In this document: positions 1 to 12,700 of the stretch, piece by piece | Position numbering within the stretch: position 1 is the stretch's first letter | Layout: every line of letters starts with the position of its first letter | DNA from: Tribonema minus | Taxonomy: Eukaryota > Sar > Xanthophyceae > Tribonematales > Tribonemataceae | NCBI GenBank assembly: GCA_017506865.1 | Contig: JAFCMP010000525.1 | Location: 62,001 to 126,000, forward strand | DNA: 64,000 nucleotides | Direction of reading: 5' to 3' | The notes under the pieces: generated by a model | The model's input: the letters and a program-made list of their open reading frames with translations, nothing else | Databases searched by the model: none | What the model was told of the DNA's origin: nothing | Made by a program: the position numbers and the translations under genes

Positions 1-40
1 CATCAATACAGGCCATGTATGTACGACAGGCAGCGCACGC

Positions 41-70
41 TGCTGTCGCTCTTGCAAAACCCCGGAAATG
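41..70 (-). repeat. Partial copy of trigger-factor exon 2
   Basis: The - strand reads TTTCCGGGGTTTTGCAAG, matching the PGFRK codons of exon 2 (222-371) with a few changes. It sits in the following intron with no reading frame kept, so it looks like a decayed duplicate of the exon's 3' part. Confidence 0.45.
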
Positions 71-221
71 CGGGCCGCACGTTCAGCACGCCAAACTTCA
101 ACTTCAAATGCTGGCCCACGTTGCATGATGCGCGCCTCCTCTTATAAGATTAATCTAAGCATATTACGTTACGTGCACTTAGAAGTATACTCAATCACAT
201 GTAGTTCGCGCGTATGCGTAC

Positions 222-1633
222 CTGTTTTCGCGCAAAGGGGGGGATCTGCCCCTTGCGGAACCCCGGAAACGCCGCCTTCTTACGCAGCTCCTTCTCAATG
301 CCGTTGTAAATGTTCTGCGTAACGTCGCCCTGAATCTCAATCTCAAACTCGTATTGGTATATTCCCGCAGCCTGTGGGGGGTTGGCGTTAGGCAGGGTGA
401 GGGTAGTTTGAGACCAGATATGCGTGGTGTCCGATGCTTGAAGTTAGCAACATCAAAGCCGAGAGCGGAATGGTTGTTCAACGCAGTCAGACGGGGCGCA
501 CTTACCGTTGACCAACTTCAATAACTGCCGGGAAGCCTACTAGCGTGACGTGTTGTGAGGTCTTCCATTACTTCAGGGAAGCCTACTAGTGTTTTACGTG
601 TCATGAGGTCAGCCACGGAGGAGTTGCGCCTGATGGTCGCGACGCAAAGTGGTGATGATCAGATGACAAAATGGAACAGAGTCTAGGTCTCTGACAGACT
701 ATCTGGAGCCAGCCCGAGACTGTCCCTTGCTGAAGCCGATGGCAGTCTGCTGAGCTGCTGACGCACACACCTGCCTAACTTACGCTTACATCTCCATACC
801 AGCTAGCACTGGCGTTAGCACGGCTGAGCCGAATCGGCGTACTGCCAGACATCCGAATTGTTGCTGCACAACACAGTGGGGAATGCCCGGCAGCAGTTGA
901 ATGCAGCTGCGGGTGTCCTCATGAAGCTGCAGCTGCACTGAGGGGCTGTTTGATGGCCATGCAAACCGAAAACTGAGAGGTTGACTCAGCAGTCAATGAT
1001 CAAGATCCTGCAATGGTGCTGCTACGGGACGCAAGACAACGATATTTATCAAACCTGAGTGATGTATCCCAGCACATCAGCTCGCAGCAGCGCTTGCCAC
1101 ATTTGTATCCGTTTGAAACCCACACCATACGACAGGTCTAGGTCAGTACTAAATTCGGACTTTTTCGATCTCTGACATTAGCAAGTTGAAGTTGACCAAT
1201 GCCCCACCGTCAAATCTGCCTCACACACGTTGCGTGCAACTGACTAGTGCCTCACTGCCTCTATCTGCGTTGCAGTTTAACATAATCACCAGGTACGGTG
1301 CAAAGCTCGCGATATGACGGCATCCAATCGCTCTTTTTGGTTTGGCTGCTGCGCTGGTGTTTGTTCATAGATATGCATCAGACCCACGATGCACGGCACG
1401 CTGGCAGCAAACTGCTTCGCACATATACCCACCTCATCCACGGCCTCCAATCTAGTGGCTTTGACTCCGTCCATGGCGTGCGCCAGCGGCTCTCCTGCCA
1501 CAGCAGCAGTCATCCTGACGGCATGTCTGCTGCTGCCGCTGCCAATGCTCAGCGCAGATGGCACGAAGGCCAGCGAGCTGGGCGCCAGCAGGGCCACCAC
1601 CAGCAGCGCCAGCTGCGTCATCGTGCCCGCCAT
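222..1633 (-). CDS. tig: Plastid trigger-factor-like chaperone, 5' part (two exons, runs off left edge)
   Basis: Exon 1 is 1633-1433 (67 codons) and exon 2 is 371-222 (50 codons); both junctions are GT-AG and phase 0, and the exon 2 donor (CAG/GTACGC) leads off the window. Exon 1 encodes a hydrophobic signal peptide ending at SLAFVPS, the A-F-x-P context typical of complex red plastids, followed by a basic transit-like stretch and the start of the mature part (GVKATRLEAVDE). Exon 2 carries the ribosome-binding signature of bacterial trigger factor, PGFRKGQIPP, after an alternating EFEIEIQGDV strand. Trigger factor binds the ribosome exit tunnel and chaperones nascent chains; here it would work in the plastid stroma. 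The PPIase and C-terminal domains should lie left of position 1. Joining the exons is my inference; the family call rests mainly on the FRKG signature. Confidence 0.72.
531..610. repeat. Imperfect tandem repeat in trigger-factor intron 1
   Basis: GGAAGCCTACTAG followed by an ACGTGT...GAGGTC tail occurs at 531-562 and again at 577-610. The rest of the intron (372-1432) shows nothing else I can name. Confidence 0.6.
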
Positions 1634-3723
1634 GCCGCTACAGCCCCTGCTCCTGGTGCGATGATCGCGTACGTGGCAACCCTAGATTAAACCTACATAA
1701 TAGGTGATCAACCTCATCCAAATTTAAAGACAAACTTTAGTAAATGAAAATTTGAGCGCGCACCACCCGAGTTTGGGGCATACTGCAACACACTGCACCA
1801 TACTGCAAGGTGAGGCACTACTGCAGCAACCGTTGGGCCCATCTAGTACTTGTGCAGCAGTCACCCGCAGTGACTCCCAGCGCGTGCCTGAGGGGGCATA
1901 GTCACGGTGGCTGCATTAATCGTGTCCCACACCTGAACACTTGCGCAGCTATCATCACTGAACCGATGGATGCTGTCAGTCAACCCGCCTGCCCCCGTAT
2001 ACGTGTAGGTACGTGCGTTCACAAATGGGAACCGTTTAGCCGGAAGGGGTTTCGCGAGGGCTGTGTGTCTGACTCTGATCCTGCGAGTGGTTATGCTCAC
2101 GGGGGGCATGCGAAAACTTGTGGGAAATTACACTGTGGTTGGGAACGTGCCTTTGGTGAAGCCAAGTCGCAAAGAACAACTATTCTGTACAAACTGTACA
2201 TATGAGGTGAGGGTACCCACCCTGTATAGCGCTTTCGCGGTGGCCTGGAGACGGCACCTCCGATCCACGTCCTCGGACGATTTGATGGGAGGTGCCTTAT
2301 CGATAAACTGCTCTACAATGTGTCAGCCGTGGATATCTATACAGGCGGCCCTCAGCTAACTCATGCATACATACTTAGAGTCCAGACACTGTGCTGACAT
2401 AGATCTTGACTAGATGTGTGTGTGTACATAGTGTACATACATGGAGCAAATTTTTTCGTGCTCACATAGAGTCTCTGTATACAGAGACACAACTAGACGG
2501 GCCTTCACCAAAGCACGCCTCGCCTCGTAACAATACCCCACCCTCCCCCACCCCATCCATACCTATCTCACTGACCTACAAGAGGCCGAGTGCAACGTGC
2601 TTACCGCCAATGCAGATTATTGAGCTGACTATAACCTTACAGTACTTTTTGTTAGTTCTCGCTCAGGGCGCGAAAAAGCCCAGATGAATGGCATCCAACT
2701 TGAAGCTTGCTGTACGGAACTACATGTCGTGTGACAGTCTGAAAGTGTCTCAACGACAACCACTCAAACGCCGCCGCCGCCAAACGGCATCTCGGGATCC
2801 TCCCCTACTTCCTCCTCCATGTGCCCCCCCCCCCTACAGTACATACCGTGCAAATGTCTCCCAGTGTTCTGCGGTCAACTCAGCTGTAGTGGCGCTCGCC
2901 TGCGCACCAACCGCCAGCGGTGGCGTACAGTTCCGTCTGTCATGGATATCACTGCTCAGCAACCTCCAATGACGTCAGATCTGAGGTACTTTTGACAAAG
3001 AAACTGAAACGGCCCTCAGGTAGGCCGTACATGCAGTGTGTTTCCAGGGTGCACGTCATACGTGAGGCATGCGTTGAAGCAGCGGAATTCCTCAAGCCAC
3101 CTAGAATTGGAGGCGGGATGGCAGGCGCGTGTGGTGGCACTGCAAACACCGTGCACAAAACTGCTGCTGATCATGTACGCGTGCTGCACGCGTGCGCCAA
3201 AGCAACATGTCAAAACGGCACACACGATGCAAGATGCGGCGCTTGTGTACAACTTCAAGTGTAAGGTGGTGGTGTCGCATTCTTTTGTGTTTCGCAACGT
3301 TCTTAAAGAAAACAAAGCGCGCAGTAATCTGTTTTTTAACTGTGATCAACACCCTTCGCGTGCGCCGTACCTGTAATACGCCAGACCAGATGAAGCCAGA
3401 CAGGTGTGGTACGTATGAGTCTTGTGAGTCTACGGCGCATATCTTCACCATGCCAACCTCAACTTGCACTGCCCGCCGCGTGACGACGCGCCAGCATCAG
3501 CCTCACGCCAGCTACCTCTACATTCTAGCTGTAGCTCAGCAATGCCACAGGGCTGCACCGGCATGTCGTCACCTGCGCCATTTGCCTCTGTTCAACTCCT
3601 TGAACCTTTGTGCAATTGCGTAAGCCCCCAACCCTTGTCCACCCCGACTCCCCTCTCTCAGCCCCACAGAGAAGGGGGCGCGGGCGAGGTAGAGAAGAGG
3701 GGTTCGAGCACAAGTGTGAAGGA
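1634..3723. other. Intergenic stretch, no gene recognised
   Basis: Short frames on both strands show no domain, consistent codon bias or splice structure. It lies between the 5' end of the trigger-factor gene and the proposed 3' end of the NYC1-like gene. A motif at 2646-2688 recurs near 63709-63756 (see findings). Confidence 0.5.
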
Positions 3724-6700
3724 TCACTCATCCTCCTCAGCGTAGAACTTGCGCGCGCCGTTCCTCTTGTACATGGCACCTGCGGTCTTCACGCGCACCC
3801 CCTGCGCAGTAACACAAGGGGGACGGACGCAACAACACACACAGTGTGAATTACTCGTGTGCACAGTTGAGGGTACAGCAGCAGCGTGTGCGGCACTACT
3901 GGCTGAGCGCAGGCCGGCGCGAGTAACCCTGACCGCAGCCCTTAGCAGCTGCAGCTATGAGCCAAGGAGCTGTTGGGATGGCATAGAGTCGGAGACGCGT
4001 GCGATTAATCCTACCCTTAACCCTAAAACCTAACCCCAACTCTCGCCGTAATCCTTCATGCACTGGCCCTTGACAGCAATGAAAAATGGCGAGGATCAGC
4101 ACGGCGGTGACTCGTGACTTGTGAGTCGAGACCCTAGCCCTACCCTGTGGATAAGCCAAAGTTACTCTGAGACACCGCTTTGGCAAACGGCAGCCTGAAC
4201 CTGACATCAGCGATACTTCAAACCATCGCCACGCACCTTGGCATCAAAGAAGCGGCCGTTGGCCGAAATTTGCGGCGCGACTACTTAGCGCGAGGCACGC
4301 AAACCTTACTCCACGTCCAACCGCCAAAGCGGATGCGGTGCATGCTTATTGTAATCCCATCAATACTTTGGCATCAAAGAAGCGCTCGTTTGCGAGGATC
4401 CGCGGCGCGCCGAGCGCGAGGCGGCCGAGCCCTAGCCCTACTTGTAGCTCCGGTGGCAGACGCACTGGAAGTGACCGGGCCCTAAACCCTAGTTGTAGCT
4501 CCAGGGGCAGAGGCACTGCATGCTTGCGCACACACCTGGGCACATACACGAGTACTTGAGTGTGTTTCAAGCAACGCATACCTGGAGTTACTGTCCAAGT
4601 GGATAGAGGTTAGAAACGAAATGTTCAGGGGCCTGCGTTTCGTGTTCCGTGTTTCGGCCCCACAGGCATTCCGTTTCCGTTTCGTTTTCCGTGTTGAACC
4701 GAACACGGAACACGGAAAACAGAACCGTGTTTCGTTCCGTTTTGGTGGCGTTTTAAGCCTGTGCAGCCGTGGCAGAGCGTGTGCAGCCGTGCCCACCACG
4801 ACATGCACGAATGCTGCTAACATTATGGTCCTGCTCAGCCCCATTGGCCGGGCAAGCATGGAGAAATAGGTTGCAACTACATGGCATGTCATACATGATG
4901 TCGTCTTATCCAATACAATGGACTCTGTCCAGCATTTGCGGCACAGTACGGCAGTAAAACAGGGGGTGACCGCGCATTTGAGACAGCTAGTTGCAGGGGC
5001 GACCGACAATCACGGAACGCCCTGACAAGCAGTCTCAGGGCATAGGCGTTAATTTTAGGATTAACTAATTGACAAACCTACGCGGTAAACAAGTTCAAGT
5101 GAAAGTTGAGGTTCAATTTTTTTCGCAAAGCTGGCAGTGTCTGGACGAGAGAGCAAATGCCTGAATCATCGCCTTGCTGCACAATGTGCAGTGCACCCAC
5201 CAGGACAGATGTCTGGCACCACACAAGCACGCAAACGCGGCTAAATCCGCATAAAACGGAACCGGTTTTCCGTGTTCCGTGTTCCGTTTTTCGGTCCGTT
5301 TAAACACGGTTCAAACACGGTTTTCCTGGAAAATTTCCGTTTCGGTTTTTCAGTTTTTAAATTTCAGTTTCAGCACGTGATATTTTGAGTATGTCATGTG
5401 AGTATGCTAGTGGACCTGCAGAGGTATCCGCGTCCTATGTGAAGTGGACTTTTTATTCCGTTTTCCGTTTCGGTTCCGTTCCGTTTCTAACTTCTACAAG
5501 TGGACCACACTCACAAGTCAAGGTACATTCACTGCAGAGCATTTACTTGCTAGTATAGCTCCGAGCGCACTTGTCCGATCTACGCAACGTGCATGGCCAG
5601 CATATGCAGCGCCGCACACACGAGGCACTTAGACCCTAACTTTAAAGCAAGCAACACACCCGATGCGGCGCGCGTTATCGAAGGTAATGCTCCTACCTTT
5701 GCGTCAGAGAGGGAGAATTGGCACACGTTATTTAAGGTTACTTACGGAGTACATACCTTGGCGTCAAAGAAGCGGCCGCCACCCAGGATCTGCGGGGCGC
5801 AGAGCGCGAGGCGTCCAAACCCTAACCCTAGTCCAACCGCCAAAAGAAGATGCGGCGCATGCTAGTTAAGGTGCGTGCACACCTTGGCGTCAAAGAAGCG
5901 GCTGCCGGCCAGGATCGGCTGAGCGCTTGACCCCGGCCCTGACCTTGGATGCAGCCCCACACGATGCACTCGTTTGCAGAAAACGTACATATAAGTAGAA
6001 AGATGTATGTGCATGTATAATGTGTATATATACTGCGCACCTTGCCGTCAAAGAAGCGGCCGCCGGCCAGGATCTGCGGGGCGCCAAGCGCGAGGCGCCC
6101 GAGTGCCTGCGGCGTCGTCAGGAACTTGATGTACGTAGAGCCCTTCTCGCCGTCCACCTCCCTGCGCGAGTAAAGCGGCAGCGTGCAATGGCACAAGGCA
6201 ATGTGTTCAGGAGGCACCGGTTGCGCCGCACTTGAAGTACGCGTAACGCTATACAGAACTGCAAGAACTTGACGTACGCAGAGCCCTTCTCGCCGTCCAC
6301 CTCTCTGCGTGCGTAAAGCGGGAGCATGCAATGGCACAAGGCAGTGTGGTTAGGAGGCACGCTGTCAAAGTATGCATAACCGTAACCCTAACCCCTACCT
6401 ACCCCTACCCTAGCCCTTCTTGCCGTCCACTCTCTGCGCACGTGAAGTGGCAGCGTGCTGTGGCACAAGGCAGTGTGTGTAAGGGGCAACAGTCACGCCG
6501 CAGCATGGCTCTGACCCTAGTCAGTACCTGCTCCTAACCCTTGACTTGCGCCATACAACTGCAACTGCGCGCAGAGGGGCGCGAAATGGGCACAAGGCAG
6601 TGTGTTCAGGAGGCACGCTGTCAAATAACGCATATTCATAAACCTAACCCCTACCCCCTCTCGCCGTCCGTCTCCCTGCACACGCGCGCAGGAGCGAGGC

Positions 6701-9700
6701 AGAGCGCGTTCAGGAGACACTCACGATGCTCCATAGCAAGCTTTTGACAAGGAATGTGTGAATTACATTTCATGGAAGCACCTTGGTGCTACCTTTGCGC
6801 GGAATGCCCACAATGCAGTGTGTTAGGCATCATTTGCGCCGCCGTTGAAGTACGTGTGACCCTTACCCTCACCCGTACCCCTAACCCTCACCCCAACTCT
6901 GACCCTAACCTCAACTTGCGCCACACAACTGCAAGAGTGCGCTGCAGCACGGGGAAAACACGCTGGTGTGCCGTCAACAGCATACTTCGACGTACAGCAG
7001 GAGCTGAGGTTCAGACCAGCGACAGCATGATAGCGCTGTCGAGCGCTGGCTCGTCGTGTGATCCTGAACCCTACCCCCACTGCCCCTCACCACGCGATCC
7101 CGATGGAGCGCTGCCTCATCATGCAATCTTCATCCAACGCCCCCCCTCACCCTCATCACGTGATCCCCATAAGCTCAGACTGGCCCACGGCAGGAACATG
7201 CCAGCTACGCGCGGCACCGGGCAGTGTGTTCGGGAGGCACCAGTCACGCCGCGGCGTGTACTCTAGCCCTAACCAGTACCCCGCACGCTACCCTAACCCC
7301 TGACTTGCGCCCTACAACTGCGAGAGCGCGCAGAAGCGTGTTACAGTGGCACAAGGCAGTTTGTTCAGGAGGCACGCAGTCAAATTACGCGTAACCGTAA
7401 CCCGAGCCCGAACCCCTACCCCTAACCCTGACTTTTGCGCCCTACAGCTGCGAGAGCGCGCAGAAGCGTGTGCCAATGGCACACGGCAGTGTGATCCAAG
7501 TACGCGGGACCGTAACCCTAACCCTACTCCTACCCCTAACCTCAACTTGCGTCATGCATAGGGTTGGCACGTGCGTAGATAGTATATATACGGTATATTG
7601 GTACATACGCGTATATATACGCGTAGACGCCGAAACGGGGCGTATATTCGCGTATACGCTTTTGCACCGCTGTGGTGCTCACGAGCGCTGCCCGTGGCCC
7701 AGCGCATGCCAAGGGTAAGGTGGCTAGGGCTATCTGGGGGCCAGAAGCGGAAAGGCAGGGCTGAGCGGTGGTCTCAAGCCACAGAAGGCGCCTGCACAGC
7801 CTGAACTTGGCAATTCAGTGGCTCAGGCAGCTTCGCACCTGGCCAGCAGAGCCTGCATGAGCCTTCACGGCTTGTCCTGTCGGTGATGTGGAAGAGGACG
7901 ATGGGAAGGGAGTCGCTGCACATGCTGACAGACACGCTGCCCTCTGACGAGGCGCAGCTTTTCAGCGGCACCATGCGGTCGGCGCACTCAGGCCGTAACC
8001 AAGCTTCTTTTGGCATTTCGGCCAACTTCAAGAGAATCCCACACTTCAAGTGTTGCTCTGATGACACTTTATGAAGGCAATTATTTCTAGTGTCTGCATG
8101 TCTGTAATCAGCACCCTGAGCCCGTTCGAATGCACCTGGTTTCAGAGAAATCTAAAGACGACAAGTCGTCGTAGCGAGATTTGGCTTTGTCAGATACGCT
8201 AATATACGCAGTATATACGTATTGTACGCCAAAAATACGTATATATGCGGGTATGCAAAATCCAAATATACGCAATGTGCCAACCCTAGTCATGCAACTG
8301 CAAGAGCGCTCAGAGGCGCAGTGCGGCATCATCGTGCCCGTGCGCAGTTCCAATTAGCTCGGGGGACGCACGCTGCTGTGCCGTGAACAGCGCACTTCAA
8401 CGTACAGCAGGTTCAGACTGAGGTCCAAAGGTTCAGAACGGCGACTGCATGATCGCACTGCCTCACCATGTGTTGCCCCCCCCCCCACCCCTCATTAACC
8501 CTCATCATGTGATCCCGATAAGCTCGAGAACAACTTGCCGGCGCCGCTACACGCGCGACGCGCTCCGCGAGAGCTTCTGGAGCTGCTCTGAGTACGAGTT
8601 TCAAATTTACATGTTGCCTGCGCATCCAAGAGCTTGCCACCCAGGTTCAGCGTTGAGGAATCCAGGAGAGCTTTTCTGGGTCGGCTTCACGGCTAGACGG
8701 TACGTTTTACTGCCTGCAAAGCGGGCCGATGCACCTGCGCCGTGGCACGAGGTCTGCCGCCAGTGCGTCAGTGCTCCTCGGTGGCACGTTTCACCCAGAC
8801 TCTACACCCAGTGATCCTTCATGGCCTCCACTTTAATTACGTGTACTGCAGTTGGCAACCGCTCCGATGCACACATACTTTCCAAGCAAAACTGCCGGCA
8901 ATGCCGGTCAACGCACCTGAGCCGTGGCACGAGGTCCGCCGCGACCGTGTCGGGCTCCTCGGCAAGCGCGTTAAAGAGCTTGCGCGTGTTGGGCTCTGAG
9001 CCCTCCAGCAGCAGGTCCGTCAAGACCATGCCGGGGCTCATTGTGTGCACCTGGCGCACGCAACATCATCACGAGGCTTACGTTAGGGGCACAGTAGGGT
9101 CAGCATTTGCATTGCGGTCATGCGCGTGGAGCTTCACTTGAAGTTACGGCGTCGTGTGCGCCTGCGCGATGGCGTGCGCGCGGAGCGTCACCACAAAGCT
9201 TACAGTTAGGATAACGGGTCAGCAGGCATCATCATATGTTTGAGATGAGGGTCATGGTAAGGTTATGGTTAGGATCAGCAGGTTCTGTCAGGACCGTGCC
9301 GGGGCTCATCGTGTGCACCTGAGCGATGGCGCACGGAGCATCACCATCGCATTCAAAGTTGAGTGTTAGGGCAGGGGCGTCAGGTGCGCTGTGCGCACCT
9401 GGGCGGCCCGGAGCAGCAAGTAGGGGTTACGGTGAGGGTTACGGGGAGCATCAGCAGGCTCTGTCAGGACCATGCCGGGGCACATTGTGTACACCTGAGC
9501 AATGACATGCGGAGCATCACCATCAGCCTTTTTTCAGCAGCAGGTCTGCGAGGACCACGCCGGGGCTCATTGCGCGCGCCTCAGCGGCGACAGGCAGAGA
9601 CGCGCCATCGCGGCGAAGGGCTGAGAAGGCCAGCAGGTCCACCGGCACCGCGCGGCCGGGCATTGGCGTGCTGAGCATCGCCACTTTGCTGCAGAAGCTG

Positions 9701-12700
9701 AGGACTGATGTCTGAACCATCTTGTAGTCGAAGTAATATCGTTGTTCACCTGCACGCGCTTCTCCAGGCCGGCATCCTTGATCTGCGCTGCAAGGCGCGC
9801 TCGCTGACTCCAAATTCAGCATCACACATGAAGCTGAAGTCTTGTTGAGTAAGTGTGCAAATTTAAAGTTGAAGTTGTCCCATCGATCACCTGCACGCGC
9901 TTCTCGAGCCCAGCGTCCTTGATCTCCGCAGTGAGACTGGCCGTGAGCTGCGGCATGGCGCTTTGTGGACTCTAGGTTCAGCACCACACATGAAGCTCAA
10001 GTTTACCACCAAGTTGAAGTATTCAAATACTCCGAAGTATTCAAATACAAAGCTGAAGTAATATCAATTTCACCTGCACGCGCTTCTCCAGGCCGGCGTC
10101 CTGGATCTGCGCTGCGAGGCTCTCCATGAGCTGCGGCATGGCGCGCTGCTGACTTCAAATTCAGCATCACACATGAAGCTGAAGTCTTGATGAGTAAGTG
10201 TGCAGATGTAAAGTCGAAGTTTGTCTCATCGCTCACCTGCACGCGCTTCTCGAGCCCAGCGTCCTTGATGTCCGCAGTAATACTGTCCGTGAGCTGCGGC
10301 ATGGCACGCTTGCTAACTCCAACTCCAGCAATCACACGCGGGGTTGAAAGCCTAAACACCTCTTTGAAGCATATGCAAATTCAACATTGAAGTAGAGTAG
10401 TCTCCACCTGCACGCGCTTCTCGAGACCGGCATCCTTGATCTCCGCAGTGAGGCTGGCCACGAGCTGCGGCATGGCGCGTTTCATGGTGCCGTACGCCGC
10501 AAATGAATCATGGAGTTGAAGGCTTATCACCAAGTTGAAGTATATTTTAATTCAGGTTTATGTAGAAGCAGTCTTTCTTCACCTGCACGCGCTTCTCCAG
10601 CCCGGCGTCCTTGATCTCCGCAGTGAGACTGGCCGTGAGCTGCGGCATGGCGCGTTTCGTGGCGCCGTACGCAGCGAAGCGCTTGGTGGCGCCGCCATTC
10701 ACGCCGGCGCCGTCGACGTTGAAGACGTTGCCGGGGAAGCCGTTCTGCTGCGCAGCCATGGTGCGCATCGCCTGCAATGTGTGCGCATGCAGCACGGTGG
10801 TCAGCGACAGCGTTTACGCGGCAGCGGGGCCACCACTGTATCATAAATGTATTGCGTTGTGTATGCGTCTCCTTGAAGTTGAAGTTCACGCCCGCGCCGT
10901 TGACGTTGAAGATGTTGCCCGGGAAGCCATTCCGCTGCGCGGCCATGGTGCGCATGTGCGCACACAGCAAGCGCGGTGTCAGTGGCAGCGTTCACACGAC
11001 AGCTTGGGGACTCGCGCTGCCTCGGACAGCACTGCATCTGCATCAGACATGTTGCATCGCATACAGAAGTGGGCACGCGACAGCGTTCCCATGGCTCGCG
11101 GCGCAGCAGCTGGGAGGGTTGGGCACCTTCCATCACCCATGTCACCAGCCCTGAGTGCACGATGTGAGTATGCCACTGGACACATTGCTTGGGGTAGAGG
11201 TGTGTGCAGCTTCCAGCGTAGGTGGAAAATGTTAAACTGGCAAGAAGACCATTCATCTGAAGCATAGCTTTTTGGCTTCGCAAAATAGGTTGGGGCAACA
11301 CATCAGGGCAAGAGTTGAGCGTTGCCGCGCAGCAACGCATCAGTGACATGTTGCGTTGCAGATTTATGCTATGACATTGCCGCCATGCAGCTCGTCGCCG
11401 ACAGGGACGCGCGTCGAAAGCCTGAGGCAGCTTCTGGCGCGGTGGCGGAGAGGGTCCCAATCAGACCGCACTGACGATACGCGTGCTATGAGCATACTAC
11501 TTCAAGTATACTGTAACTCCAAAACACAACGCGGTATTGGATCGTAGCGCTGGCAGCAGTCCGTCACGTTGCAGTTGGCCGTCCATCAACTTGTACTCGG
11601 TTTGTCGGGGCAGGGCGCTAGAACGTAGCGTAAAAGTCATGATATATTCAGGGTTACAGGTAGGCGAGCGTTAGGGTCACATTGCAGGGGTAGGTGAGAG
11701 TGAGGTTTAGGTTGAGTTGCTGTCGCCTTGCAGCAAAGTGTAGCTATAGTAGAAGCAGGTAAGGATTAGGATAGGGGTGCAAGTTGCTACCGTAGAGGTG
11801 GTTAAGGGTTAGGAGGTTCACGTCCATGCATGCAGGTAACAGAGCGAACCACCGTGCATGGAGGCAACATAAGCAGAACTGAGCCTTGAAACTATGAACC
11901 TCAACGCTCAGCAGCACTAGACGACATGCGTCAAGATGTCCACACTATCAACTAGAAATCTTTGAAACCTCCAACGACTTAGCAACCAAGATCCAGCGTT
12001 GCAACTGTGTGCGACGTGCTTTACTGGCCCGTGGCGCTAGAGCTAGGGGTTGGGTCAGCATTAATCTGCTAGGTTGCAACAATAACCTGGTGACGCTCCT
12101 GTGTGCGACGTGCACTGCACCACAGCGCCAGGCACATCAGTTGAAGTTCAAGCGGTTCTTTAACTTGAAGTGGTTGCCCACCTCGCGGCAGCACAGCAGC
12201 GTCCCCAGCGTGTTGGTGCCAACCACCGCAGCAATGTCTTGGGGATCCGCGTCCATCAGCGCTCCGCGCCCCGCGGCGCACCCCGCGTTGTTGATCCACA
12301 GATGAACCTGCATTCGTTCATGAATGAATTCACAGTGCCCTTAGTTTATAAGAATGTCCTGGGGGTCTGCGTCCATCAGCGCTCCACACCCCGCGGCGCA
12401 CTCCGCGTTGTTAATCCACGGATGAAGCTGCATCCATCCAGTGAATTCATGATGCTCCTGGTTGGAACATGACACGCATGCATCGGTGGGGCGCCTGACA
12501 AACCCCAAACCCTCAGCAACATCAGCTTCAACAATCGCTTCACTGAGTGCTGCCAATACCCCCCCCTCCTTCCCCCCCCCGGCCGCCAGCCCGACTTTAG
12601 CTGCGCACACGGCAACGCGCACGCAGACCGCTCAGCAGCGACAGTCATGTGTGAGGCCTGTTTACTTTTGTACCGTCACGAGTTGCCGAGATTGCAGTGC

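Noticed and set aside
6041..6161. RNA-recognition or U2AF-homology motif (GSTYIKFL...GGRFFDGK)
   Set aside because: The segment resembles an RRM end, but it joins in phase with exon 5 of the NYC1-like gene and matches the C-terminal part of NYC1/NOL.
10611..11460. Frames of about 218 codons on both strands
   Set aside because: They overlap the NYC1-like exon 4 and its upstream copy; their translations are antisense or out-of-frame readings of it.
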